Assembly (NCBI RefSeq): GCF_964340395.1
Contig: NC_135567.1
Span: 3,503,609 to 3,567,608, forward strand
Reading direction: 5' to 3'
Source: Glandiceps talaboti
Lineage: Eukaryota; Hemichordata; Enteropneusta; Spengelidae
Length of the DNA stretch: 64,000 nt
In this document: one piece after another, positions 36,481 to 47,225 of the stretch
How the letters are laid out: the number at the start of each line of letters is the position of its first letter
Numbering within the stretch: the first letter of the stretch is position 1
Translations under genes and position numbers: made by a program
Notes under the pieces: model-generated
Told to the model about the DNA's origin: nothing
Database searches by the model: none
What the model saw: only the letters and a program-made list of their open reading frames with translations

Positions 36481-37021
36481 CATCTATCCACTTGCCTTAT
36501 ACCAATGATGTTATTGTACAATATATATATATCACTAATTCATTGTTGCTATGAGTATAGTCTACATTGTAGTAGCTTTAGCATATATGCGTTCACCTGC
36601 CAAATGTTTAATTTGCCTACACAACCCTGTTGTTACATTCCCCACATACGCCATCAATTGGAGGTTGCTGTGGGTGAGGTATCAATATTTTAGCATGTGA
36701 GTTCACTTTTGGATATTTAAATAACAGGCCTAGGTTGCCAAGCAACCTTAAACAGATGTTAATCTTTACGCCATTGACATTGAAATGTGAAGTAGCCCAT
36801 AACAGATTTAATGATTTCATTGCATCAATAAAACAAGAATCTTTCATTTCCAGGCTGAAGTCAAAGCATTTTGTAATACAACAAATCACATTTTGAAACG
36901 TAAAATGCACATTTCTGATGCGATCATTTTCATTTGAACAATTTCCCAAATAGTCAACCGAAGTAACATGACTACCAAATATCAAAGCAATTGGTCTAGC
37001 AGTTTTTTACTTTAAGTTGTT

Positions 37022-37230
37022 TACACACACACACACACCCACACATCCTCACTCACACACACACACACACACACACGCACACACACACATACACACACAC
37101 ACATACACACACATACATACACACATACATACACACACACACATACACTCACACATACATACACACACATACATACATACACACATACATACACACACAC
37201 ACACACACTCACACACACACACACACACAG
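37022..37230. repeat. CA-rich compound microsatellite
   Basis: CA repeats with CATA and TCA interruptions, followed by the Helentron-like 3' end (37240-37282). The sister copy lies at 38547-38663. Confidence 0.95.
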
Positions 37231-37519
37231 ATACTTAGCGATCCCTACAGCACTACTGAACCTTATCAATTCAGTTGTGCTAAAAATGAGTTAAAGGGGA
37301 ACACCACTCAGTGAAATAATTGTATTTCCTGAGAATGTTTTGGTTTTAGATGACAATTTGTATAGTCACGATGACTCTTGGTTCATTTTAAGTCTTCAAT
37401 GGACAAACTAATAATATTGGTGTGCATCCAAAGTTCAACGGCAAGAGGCTGGGTAACCAAGACTACAGACTTTAAATGGATAGATGTATTTAAATAAATT
37501 GGTGACAATGGCGTTATGG

Positions 37520-37750
37520 CACAATGGCGTTATAGCATATAATCCATTGCAGCCTCTATTAGTGCACAATATTAAAGCATTCACACTTCAACATCTATCC
37601 TACCAGGTCCCCAATTAATACAGCTAGGTTAACCAAAGTGCAATTGTGGTTCAAATCTTACCCAAGAACTTTAGTCATTCAGAAACAAATGCCAGCAATG
37701 GGCTCAACCCTGCAACCTGCAGATTCCTAGCCAGCCACTCTAAACATTCA
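37520..37750 (-). mobile_element. tRNA-derived SINE, minus orientation (duplication copy 2)
   Basis: Same body as the copy at 36130-36400, with the distal tail shortened; the segment GGGGAGTTGAGG is missing. The B box region has changed to GGTTGAGCCC. Its head runs into the expanded 60 bp minisatellite. Confidence 0.65.
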
Positions 37751-38003
37751 ACCATCATGACTCTACAACCTGCAACCTGCAGATTCCTAGCCAGCCACTC
37801 TAAACATTCAACCATCATGACTCTACAACCTGCAACCTGCATATTCCTAGCCAGCCACTCTAAACATTCAACCATCATGACTCTACAACCTGCAACCTGC
37901 AGATTCCTAGCCATCCACTCTAAACATTCAACCATCATGACTCTACAACCTGCAACCTGCATATTCCTAGCCAGCCACTCTAAACATTCAACCATCATGA
38001 TTG
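37700..38003. repeat. 60 bp minisatellite, five copies
   Basis: Five nearly identical 60 bp units; single changes are GCAGATT/GCATATT and AGCCAG/AGCCAT. Sixty is divisible by three, so long frames (QPATCRFLASHSKHSTIMTL repeats) appear without coding meaning. Confidence 0.92.
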
Positions 38004-38546
38004 CACATCTTATATCCACTTGCCTTATACCAATGATGTTATTGTACAATTATATATATATCACTAATTCATTGTTGCTATGAGTATAGTCTACATTGTA
38101 GTAGCTTTAGTATGTATGTGTTCACCTGCCAAATGTTTAATTTGCCTACACAACCCTGTTGTTACATTCCCCACATACGCCATCAATTGGAGGTTGCTGT
38201 GGGTGAGGTATCAATATTTTAGCATGTGAGTTCACTTTTGGATATTTAACAGGCCTAGGTTGCCAAGCAACCTTAAACAGATGTTAATCTTAACGCCATT
38301 GACATTGACATGTGAAGTAGCCCATAAAAGATTTAATGATTTCATTGCATCAATAAAACAAGAATCTTTCATTTCTAGGCTGAAGTCAAAGCATTTTGTA
38401 ATACAACAAATCACATTTCTAAATGTAAAATGCACATTTCTGATGAGATCATTTTCATTTGAACAATTTCCCAAATAGACAATCGAAATAACATGACCAC
38501 CAAATATCAAAGCAATCTGTCTAGCAGTTTTATACTTCAAGTTGTT

Positions 38547-38633
38547 TACACACACACACGCACCCATATCCACACACACTCACACAGACACACACACACA
38601 CACACAGACTCACACACACAGACATACATACAT

Positions 38634-38663
<30 letters not shown>
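38547..38663. repeat. CA/CATA compound microsatellite
   Basis: Duplicate of the tract at 37022 but shorter, with a CATA block. It leads into the same 3' hairpin sequence (38676-38720). Confidence 0.95.
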
Positions 38664-38664
<1 letters not shown>

Positions 38665-38870
38665 GATACTTAGCGATCCCTACAGCACTACTGAACCTTA
38701 TCAGTTCAATTGTGCTAAAAATGAGTTAAAGGGAAACACCACTCAGTAAAATAATGGTATTTCCTGAGAGTTTTTTGGTTTTAGATGACAATTCGTATAG
38801 TCATGATGACTCTTGGTTCCTTTTAAGTCTTCAATGGGTAAACTAATAATATTGGTGTGCATCCAAAGTT

Positions 38871-39870
38871 TACAAAAATACATTCATTTCTCCAGTAACA
38901 CCACTTTTCTGGATTGGAACTGTTAAAGGGGCGTGGTCTGAAACGTCTATCTTTTTTCTTTTTTTTTCTTTTTTTTTTTTTTTTTGGGGGGGGGTTAGTT
39001 TTTGTTACCTGTATGTACCACTGACTGTAACTTGTTTAATGGTCAGTAATTCATATGCAAAGCCTATACCCTGTTATCAAATGTATTCTATACTAAGGAA
39101 TACCATAATATTCTTTTATACTTACAGTATCACAGTAGTTTATAGAGTGAGAATTTTGCAAGCAACTACCAGTCATTACACAAGTAGCAGTGAGTGACTG
39201 TTTATTTGACCAACCAAAATTGTGTATTCTCCTACCTCTTATTATGTTGTGACTCACATTTATACAATTACCGATAGTTGATTACATACTTTTCAGGATG
39301 AATGTCATTATATCGAAATGACAGTTCCAAAAAATAATTCCAGTTGTAGCTAGTTTAGCTTTAATAATTTATCAACTTTTGTAGAACAGTCTATGACAAC
39401 TTGCTGCTTACACTTGATTCTAGGCAGTCAGAAGTACAGAGCTCAGGTTAGACTAATGAGGTTAAAACAAGCAATTTTGAAAACACCAACTTTTGAGGTG
39501 CTTTTCTCACAAATGTTTAGCCACAGAATCAAGGCAAATGAGGATTGTGTATTTTGGTTATATCCTATAACCAAAATTCAAAATCTCAAATTGCCCGGAT
39601 TCTAGGCCAACAAACATATGACGATATTGTATATGGATTATCCAGCTTTCAGTACAGGTATTACAAAATTGGCCATAAAGATACACTCAGTGGTACCTTA
39701 ACAGAGATAGTATTACAAACACTGATTGGTTAAAACAAGTGTTGTGTAGTCAATTACCTGACAAGTAAACTGGGTACTGTACTTGTAATTCTATACTGAT
39801 AAATCTGAAATGTCATATTTAAATTTTGTCATCTAATCTGATTTGTCACATTTAATTCAGGCTGGGGATA
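38871..39870. other. no gene seen
   Basis: AT-rich intron sequence. Two short frames near 39393-39733 have no recognisable motif. Confidence 0.5.
38948..38996. repeat. T-tract followed by G-tract
   Basis: T runs with isolated C, then nine or more G. It may be the poly(A)-like tail of an inverted retrotransposed copy, but no body was identified. Confidence 0.8.
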
Positions 39871-40291
39871 TTAAAGGGGAATACCACTCCAGGTAATGAA
39901 GACATTTATGTAAACTTTGAGTTGTAGTTAGACATTGTATGAGTTTACATCACTTACATTACACATAATTAACTAAAATTAAAAAGTAAAAATTATTGAC
40001 TATCTATTGTTTATTGGTAGCCCTTATTAACACACATGATTTGTCTCATTGTAAACCTAAAAAAAAATCTTGATTTTTCATTCACTTTGGTGTTCAATGT
40101 CAAAAACCTGTGGATTAATGATCTGCAAATATTATCTAATATGTAAATATTTGGACACAAAGTCTTGGTTTTTAGTGGTCATGTATATGGTAAACATATG
40201 GTAATTTGATATATCTGTATGACATGCAAACAGTGAAAGTATCATATTACATGATTACATGTGTCCAAACTGACCAAGTATGACCTGGTAT

Positions 40292-40458
40292 TTATATATA
40301 ATCCCATGAAATCAATGTTAGTTTTTTGTCATAATGCTCCGAGTATGATTCCGCGGACTAATACAAATTCGAGCCGGTAGGCGAGAATTTGTAGTCCGCG
40401 GAATCATACAAGGAACATTATGACATAAAACTAACATTGATTTCATGGGATTATATAT
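40292..40458. repeat. 167 bp hairpin-forming inverted repeat
   Basis: Arms of roughly 70 bases begin TATATAATCCCATGAAATCA and return as TGATTTCATGGGATTATATA. They meet at a CG-rich centre around GAGCCGGTAGGCGAG and include TGATTCCGCGGACT and its inverse. Lies within the TTAA element. It is probably an independent foldback element nested there. Confidence 0.75.
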
Positions 40459-40644
40459 TTATCACATAACTAAGTATTTCCCCGTATTTTTCTAAAATTT
40501 TAAATCGTATTATACGAATACTGAATCAATTAAACGCACTATATTCTTCATCGCGTATTAAAAATGACAGCTATGCAAATTACATAATCATGTGACCTGT
40601 CGCGAGGTCAAGCTTACCATATGTATGGTATCGGTCATACTGTT

Positions 40645-41408
40645 GAATATTTAATGAGGTCATGGGACATAAATTTGCATATTTTGGGATCAGTGTTTCA
40701 TTTTGATTTAAAATATATATGGTTTTATCACATAAATACGTGCATATTATCTTCTACTGTGTGACGTCAAACGGGTGATTTCTGAGTATATCACCCCTGT
40801 TCTACCGAACTATTTTTTCTGTGTACAAAATTATCGGTTATAACCTTGCAATGTACATGTAATACCGAATTTAGTTTAAAACGTAAGTAGAATTGTCTGA
40901 ATATGACTTGTGCTGTCATTTTAATCATATTTTCTTGGGTTGTGCATAGACCCTACACCAACGTTGGTGTAGGGTCTATGGGTTGTGTAGGTTTGGAGAT
41001 CTGAGCTCGATGGAAAATCGGAAGCTTGCCGGCTGCTACATCGATAATCTACGTGATTTTTAAATAGAATAAAATGTATCAAATAAAAATAAAAGGACTA
41101 CTAGTCATATCAAACTCATGTCATCCAAGGAGATATGTAACATAATTAATGCATTTATGTTTTGAAAGCACATAATTATTACGATAAACTAGATAGTAGC
41201 GTAGGATTGACATGAACACTCGAACAGTACACAGAAAAAATAGTTCGGTAGAACAGGGGTGATATACTCAGAAATCACCCGTTTGACGTCACACAGTAGA
41301 AGATAATATGCACGTATTTATGTGATAAAACCATATATATTTTAAATCAAAATGAAACACTGATCCCAAAATATGCAAATTTATGTCCCATGACCTCATT
41401 AAATATTC
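40645..41408. repeat. long inverted repeat, 182 bp arms
   Basis: The left arm 40645-40826 starts GAATATTTAATGAGGTCATG and ends CTGTGTAC. The right arm 41227-41408 is its near-perfect inverse. The 400 bp loop contains a perfect palindrome at 40945-40980. The arms include CRE-like TGTGACGTCA words. The high arm identity points to a recent transposition or active gene conversion. Confidence 0.82.
40945..40980. repeat. perfect 36 bp palindrome
   Basis: CATAGACCCTACACCAAC is followed directly by its exact reverse complement, with no spacer. It sits near the centre of the loop of the inverted repeat 40645-41408. Confidence 0.95.
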
Positions 41409-42133
41409 AAAATGGCCTTCGATAAACAAAAATCATAGCATTCTTGCTATGTTTTCAGTATTTTGAAGGAGAAACACAAGACTTTTTTTACAAGTTTGCT
41501 CAAATTTCATGTAAAAATCCTGGTTTTCTTGGGGCAAACAGTCAAATGTACATACTATCACAGAATGGGTGTGTGGCTCCCTAGCTTACTCATATCTGAT
41601 AGCTGGCCCTTCAAACTATGAGTTATGTTAACCTGTTATAACTAGCTTGAGATTACGTTATCGTGTGGATAATTCTTGTCAAACGGTGCTCAAAGAGTTA
41701 ACAGACATGAATTGTCTCATGGCCTGTCCTCATAAATATGGAATGGTTGAACCTTGCGTGCTAATTAGTATTGATCACATGTACATACACATTTTAGACC
41801 AAAACCAGTCCCTTGGGAGAACTTTTTTGGTCTCATAATTTTAAAATGTTTTTGAATTTATCCTTTTCCAAATTTGAAGGAAAATGTGGTCAACTTTCTT
41901 TTTTATTTTTCCAAGATTAAGTGATGTAATATCTTAAATTGACTGACTACAACTCAAAGTTTACATAAATGTCTACATTTCCTGGAGTGGCATTCCCCTT
42001 TAAAGTACACAATACATGCCATGGAAAAAAAATTATTTACTTTTTTAGTTTATTTCATATTGTTGAACTAGAAAAATACAGATATTAATCTTTATAAATA
42101 GATATTCCAATACACTACATCTCCCAAAGAAAT

Positions 42134-42309
42134 TTGTATAAGACTTGTTTTGATTATTTGGCTGTTTCTATGGGTGTGGTCTTGTTGCTAGGCACATTTG
42201 CATACATTTTTGAATGTTTATTCATTTGTCTTTCAATTCCTGACCCACCAAATATCATGGCAATCGGTTCAGCGGTTTTTGACTGTAAGTTGTTTATACA
42301 CACATCCAC

Positions 42310-42358
<49 letters not shown>

Positions 42359-42411
42359 TGCCACGCTATTCCTATAGCACTACTGAACCTCAGTTCAGTT
42401 GTGCTAAAAAC
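42134..42411 (+). mobile_element. Helentron-like repeat, short copy with intact 3' hairpin
   Basis: One tandem unit (GGCTGTTTCTATGGGTGTGG) and the ATCGGTTCAGCGG segment are joined to a CAGA microsatellite (42306-42358). The 3' end is GCACTACTGAACCTCAGTTC AGTTGTGCTAAAAA, whose GCACTACTGAAC and GTTCAGTTGTGC pair with one mismatch. Confidence 0.6.
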
Positions 42412-43569
42412 TCGACATAATCAATGTTGCTGGTGTTTTTCATAGTTCATTTTAAACTCATTTAAAATTAAGAATGTGATATTAGTGGTATGGATTTTAG
42501 ACTATCGGGGATAAGTTTATCAGACTGCCATGCCTCCATCTTGTGAGAAATTATCACATTGAAGGTGTAGTCCAGTGTCCATCAGTTACACCTTCATTTC
42601 TGTACAGTGGCATAATAATTAAACCAAAGACCATCCCTAGTTTTACTTAAATCCACATAAACATTCTCACACCATAGCTAATATAACTAATAAACCTGTT
42701 TACAGATAAAGTGCCAAGCTACACCCTGAGACCATTTGTGGTAGTTATATCTTCATATGATATATGTTATTCTTCTCAAAAATAAGATTCATGGTAAATA
42801 ATACAAGTACTGTGAATGTCACCACACATAATTACATTTTTGTCAGTTACTAACAGTATGCTGAGTGTGGGTACATGTAGTTAAAGAGTTTAGGATTTTC
42901 AAAATCCAAACTGTGATACATAGTAATCATTCTACTGAAAACAATGGTTTTAGAATTTGTAACAGAGAGAGTAGCGATAGCATAGCAGTAAATATCAATA
43001 TTAATGTCTTGATATTGGGTTATATGCCTTCAGTGCAAGGATATAATCAACACTATGCATAGTGGAGTGCTGATTGTATATTTACACCAAAGGCATTTAA
43101 CAAAAGATCCAAACTCTAATATTTGTATTATATGTCTCTAAAGATATTAGGTTCATATGATAAATTTCATGTCAGAAACATTAAAAAAAGAATACAACTT
43201 GAATATTTGTCAATGTAACATGTGGTGTTTGAATATATGATGCATTAATAAATTACAGTATAGACTAAACTAAAATCAAACTACAACTCTTTCTGTATAT
43301 CAACCTGGAACTATTTTGGCAAAGTGCAATAAAGTTCATATTTGTTGAGAAAGATATACTGCTAGATTGAAATTCTGCTGTAAAAACTACTTACAGGTTA
43401 TACTACTGAATGACATCACAACTATATCTATATGTACTATTACGGCAACAGTTTGTAACTTAGTAAAGTAAAGTTATCTTGTCTGTAGAGCGTGGTGTAA
43501 TCTCCTGCATCCATCACAACATGACTGGATAAATACAGTTAATCATAAAAAGTGAAACAACATCATTGT
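42412..43569. other. no gene seen
   Basis: AT-rich intron sequence without repeats or coding signal that I can identify. Confidence 0.5.
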
Positions 43570-43828
43570 ACATGTATGTATGTATGTATGTATGTATGTA
43601 TGTATGTATGTATGCATGCATGTATGTAGGTATGTATGTATGTATGTATGTATGTATGCATGTATGTATGTATGTATGTATGTATGTATGTATGCATGTA
43701 TGCATGTATGCATGTATGTATGTATGTATGTATGTATGTATACATGTATGTATGTATGTATGTATGTATGTATGTATGTATGTATGTGTGTGTGTATGTA
43801 TGTATGTGTGTATGGATGTATGGATGGA

Positions 43829-43912
<84 letters not shown>

Positions 43913-43915
43913 TAT
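43570..43915. repeat. (TGTA)n, (TA)n, (TG)n microsatellite
   Basis: TGTA units with TGCA variants to about 43830, then TA, then about 27 TG. It lies just before the 5' end of a Helentron-like copy at 43944. Confidence 0.97.
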
Positions 43916-43943
43916 CTATAGAACCCTAAAAGAATAAAAGTAG

Positions 43944-44300
43944 CGCCAATGGCATTGTAGGACAACTGTATTTGGCTGTTGCTATGGCGTGGTCTTGTTG
44001 CTAGGCATATTTGCATACATTTGTTTATCTTTATTCTCATACCTACCCATCCACGTTTTCTTTGTAATATGCATCATCATTTCAGTGTTGTCAACAATAA
44101 CTGTAGAATAACCCTCCATCCCCTCCATCCCCACCGTTCACCATGCAGTTTCAAGATATAAGTTTTTGACCCAAATTGAGATTTTACACCTAATTTGCAT
44201 ATCACTGATGGGATCATCATGTTGTGAATACACTTTCATCTACACATTCCCGATGCATCCCCATTAACTTTCAGCTGAATCTGCTAACTAGTTTGGAAGT
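43944..44300 (+). mobile_element. Helentron-like repeat, 5' part
   Basis: CGCCAATGGCATTGTAGGAC AACTG marks the family's 5' end. One tandem unit with GGCTGTTGCTATGGCGTGGT follows, then middle sequence (CACCTAATTTGCATATCACT, TTTCAGCTGAATCTGCTAAC). The 3' microsatellite and hairpin are absent. Confidence 0.5.
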
Positions 44301-44854
44301 ATAGATATCGAAGTAAAGAAGTATATAGGCATTAATATTGCATGTATAGTAAAGTCAACGGTATGTTAGAGAAATTTAGGTGGTCATACTTAGTGTATAA
44401 AATAGAAACTGGAATCTGATGAGATGTGGTGATTTGTAGTGTCAATAACATGTAGTGTCCAAAATAGAAAGTGTATTAATCCATTCTGACAAGTTCAAAC
44501 TGACAAGTAGAATAATTTAGATTAACTTCTTTTATAAACTATCTATGAAGATTACCATAACAAAACATTGAAGTTCACCTTTGTCCCAAAGTGCAATATA
44601 CATGTACAATGTAAGTGAAGCATTAATTGTGAAACAGCCAAGCATTTATATGACATGTTCTGTAACTAGTGTGGTAGCTAGATATTAGATATATGTATAT
44701 GTATACGTATAGTTATGTTTGAATTCTTACGTCAAGTAATATTAAAGAACTGATGTAAGAAACAGGGACAAAAACAAATATTGACATGTACCACATTTCA
44801 GACAAGGCTATATGCCATTGTAGACACAGACTTTTTTATTTCATCACCATCCAA

Positions 44855-44995
44855 AACACGGTGACCCCCCCCCCCCATCCACAATTTTCAAAACAGCATG
44901 ACCCCCCTGACAATTTCAAAAACAGGGTAACTCCCCCCCCCCTACCAATCCACCCCCCCCCCCCCGGCCGAAGAAACTAACCGATCCCTTACTTA
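44855..44995 (-). repeat. C/G-tract dispersed repeat of the second family, minus copy
   Basis: AAAACACGGTGACCCCCCCC, AAAACAGCATGACCCCCC, AAAAACAGGGTAACTCCCCC, then a C run and GGCCGAAGAAACTAACCGAT CCCTTAC, the inverse of the start at 30715. Confidence 0.55.
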
Positions 44996-45009
44996 TTTAC
45001 CCTGCAACT

Positions 45010-46275
45010 GAACGTTGTTATATTTTATTAGATCAAGAGTTGTGGTAAGTGTCAGAGGTTTGAGAAAATAAAAACTTGTGGTCCTGAACTGAAACCTATT
45101 CCGATTAAAGCTCCATGGTATATGCTTGGCATCGATTTAGTTGGCCTATGTCCATAGGTGTTGCCTATTCCCACTTGAAACCGTACACATCAATCAATAA
45201 TCAACCTCCAGCAGACCAGTCCCAGATAGAGCACCAGCCTTCAACCACTCCAGCAGACCAGTCCCAGATAGAGCACCAGCCTTCAACCACTCCAGCAGAC
45301 CAGTCCCAGATAGAGCACCAGCCTTCAACCACTCCAGCAGACCAGTCCCAGATAGAGCACCAGCCTTCAACCACTCCAGCAGACCAGTCCCAGATAGAGC
45401 ACCAGCCTTCAACCACTCCAGCAGACCAGTTCCAGATAGACCGTCAGCCTTCAATCACTCCAGCAGACCCACATTTTCCCAGTCCCCTACCCTTCAGAAA
45501 GGAACCAAGAAGATTCATACTGGAACACAGCCATTCACTTGCAAACTTAAAAAGAAGAAGAGAATTGACAGAGACAGAGCACGTTTAGCGAAAGATATTC
45601 CAAGTATGGTAAAACTCATTGAAACACCAGGACAATAGATGACTGACCATGTCATGAATCACGCACCAGCTCTATTTCAGCAGCAGTTTCCACACATGGA
45701 CAGTCTACAGGATGTCCTTGTAATGACGGCAGGCACAGCTATCATCACACCAGATCAAGAATTCATCCAAATACTGAATATAGACCAAAATCACTGGGTT
45801 ACCGTATCCAAATTTGGCTGCAGCAAAGGCGTAGTGAATGTATATGATTCCATGTGGTGTGGACTAGATAGAAGAGCAAAGAAGGCTGTAGCCTGTCTGC
45901 TATTTCATGAAGGGATAAGTATAAAAATACAGAGCGTGCGTACACAAACAAGTAGGGTGTGATGACGGTGGACTATTTGCTATGGCCAATGCAACAGCCA
46001 AATGTTTTGGACTTGAACCAACAGAGTTTACGTGGGAGCAGACATCGATGAGAAGCCATCTCGCAACGTGTTTTCAACATCAAATCATGGAGATTTTCAC
46101 GTCATGGAGAAGACGACGGGCCATAAAATCTGGAAAACGTTAATGTTGCCCATCTACTTCCATTGCAGGCGACCAGATCGTGGAAGCAACATGATACAGT
46201 GTGACAAGTTTAAAGACTGGTACCATACTGATTGCAAAGAACTGTCAGCAAGTTTACTTAAAACAAAAGACTGAA
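45010..46275 (+). pseudogene. Ginger-like transposon relic: integrase, Ulp1-type protease, PHD-like finger
   Basis: At 45035-45150 the frame reads SCGKCQRFEKIKTC, then PIPIKAPWYMLGIDLVG. This is the end of a retroviral-type zinc-binding integrase domain followed by the first catalytic-aspartate strand of a DDE core. The rest of the core is deleted: sequence jumps to VAYSHLKPY, the post-integrase linker, then a 14-residue repeat array. At 45639-45962 comes a C48 (Ulp1-like) cysteine-protease region with NHWVTVSKFGC and VNVYDSM, the histidine and aspartate strands. After a frameshift, GGLFAMANATAKCFGLEP corresponds to the usual DCGLFA box, but the catalytic cysteine is glycine. Further on, QCDKFKDWYHTDCKELS resembles a PHD finger. 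Such domain combinations are known in Ginger/KRBA2-like integrase transposons. Several frame breaks make this copy dead. Confidence 0.68.
45206..45470 (+). repeat. 42 bp in-frame minisatellite inside the Ginger-like relic
   Basis: About six copies of a 42 bp unit encode PADQSQIEHQPSTT in the plus frame. The last copy has drifted (FQIDRQPSIT). The unit length is a multiple of three and the first copies are almost identical. It lies between the integrase linker and the protease region, the usual place of a low-complexity spacer. Confidence 0.9.
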
Positions 46276-46995
46276 ATTTGTGTGTACAAAGTGTAAAAAC
46301 CAAATGTGTCACTAAATAACTGCCTCAACAAGTGATACTAGCAAATAACCAATGCTTTTCGTGGTTCTGATAACAGATGTAATGTTTTTTGTATGATAAA
46401 AATTTTGAACTTTCGTGCAAGGCTCATGTGTGTAAAACTGCCAACCTTTAGCCAATATTGACAAAATAGTCAAACACTTTGAAACATGACAGTCTACATT
46501 GTATATTTAAAGGTCAAATCAATTCAAATGAGTAACATTCAAGGTGTTTCAATATATATATAACAAAAATGAATGTCACATATAATGAATGTCACATTTG
46601 CTGCTAAATTTGTGTACACACTGATTCTGAAAAAGAACGCCAGTGAAAAAATAAGAACAACTCTTAGTACTATAGTGACCATGGTCACACTTTACTTTTC
46701 ACAAAGTCTACTTCTTGAGCACTAAACAATGCCTACAGTTCGCTTGAGCAAATAAAATGCCTCTCTTTTGAAGTTATGTAATGGCCTAGCTTATCAATAA
46801 TTTGAGACCATATGGAACTACAATTTTGCACAATGAACATCAAGTTCAATTTAACTGAATAGTTAATTTATCCTGTTAGTAACAATTGTAACCAAACTAT
46901 GAAAACGTGAATTCACATTGGCTAAAAACGTTTCTAAATTGTGCCTTTACAGAAAAGAAAAATATCTAAGAAAGATTTGGCAATGTTCATGCACC

Positions 46996-47225
46996 ATATT
47001 AGCAGTTATACTCACTTGACTGTTTTATATGACATTCATTGCTATCAACGATGCCTTTCGAATGCTACTCAAGACCTATGAATTGATGGTTACTTAACAT
47101 ACATGTAGTCTGTGACCATGTATGTTAAGTAACATCAATTCATATGTCTTGAGTAGCATTCGAAGGGCATCGTTGATAGCAATGAATGTCATATAAAACA
47201 GTCAAGTGAGTATAACTGCTAATAT
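46996..47225. mobile_element. 230 bp near-perfect hairpin element
   Basis: Arms of about 108 bases start ATATTAGCAGTTATACTCAC and return as GTGAGTATAACTGCTAATAT. Only a few mismatches and single-base gaps occur. They meet at CATACATG, a TAGTCTGTGAC spacer and CATGTATG. It is either a foldback MITE or a source of a long hairpin RNA. No coding. Confidence 0.85.

Larger units (their letters stand above)
36008..38870. repeat. tandem duplication, two copies of about 1.43 kb
   Basis: Copy 1 spans 36008-37439 and copy 2 37440-38870. Both start GGCAAG then GCTGGGTAACCAAGACTACA and contain, in order, a minus-oriented SINE, the 60 bp minisatellite, a repeat-family segment, a CA-rich microsatellite, a hairpin end at CACTACTGAACC, and a TTAAAGGGGAACACCACTC segment. 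They end at GGTGTGCATCCAAAGTT. They differ by minisatellite copy number, microsatellite structure and a deletion of the SINE tail in copy 2. Confidence 0.88.
39875..41999. mobile_element. 2.1 kb TTAA-flanked inverted-repeat element
   Basis: Left end AGGGGAATACCACTCCAGG, right end its inverse with one change. Similarity continues inward for about 55 bases (to TTTGAGTTGTAG). Both sides carry TTAA (39871-39874 and 42000-42003), matching the TTAA target duplication of piggyBac-type and related elements. No transposase is visible. The interior contains further nested inverted repeats (40292-40458, 40645-41408) and a perfect 36 bp palindrome. Related left ends (TTAAAGGGGAACACCACTC) occur at about 37292 and 38727. 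Confidence 0.75.

Noticed and set aside
36301-38083. ATCRFLASHSKHSTIM repeat proteins
   Set aside because: They come from the 60 bp minisatellite derived from a SINE; both strands are open and no gene signals are present.
45194-45454. Minus frames reading GTGLLEWLKAGALS repeats
   Set aside because: Antisense of the 42 bp minisatellite, whose plus frame continues the Ginger-like relic.
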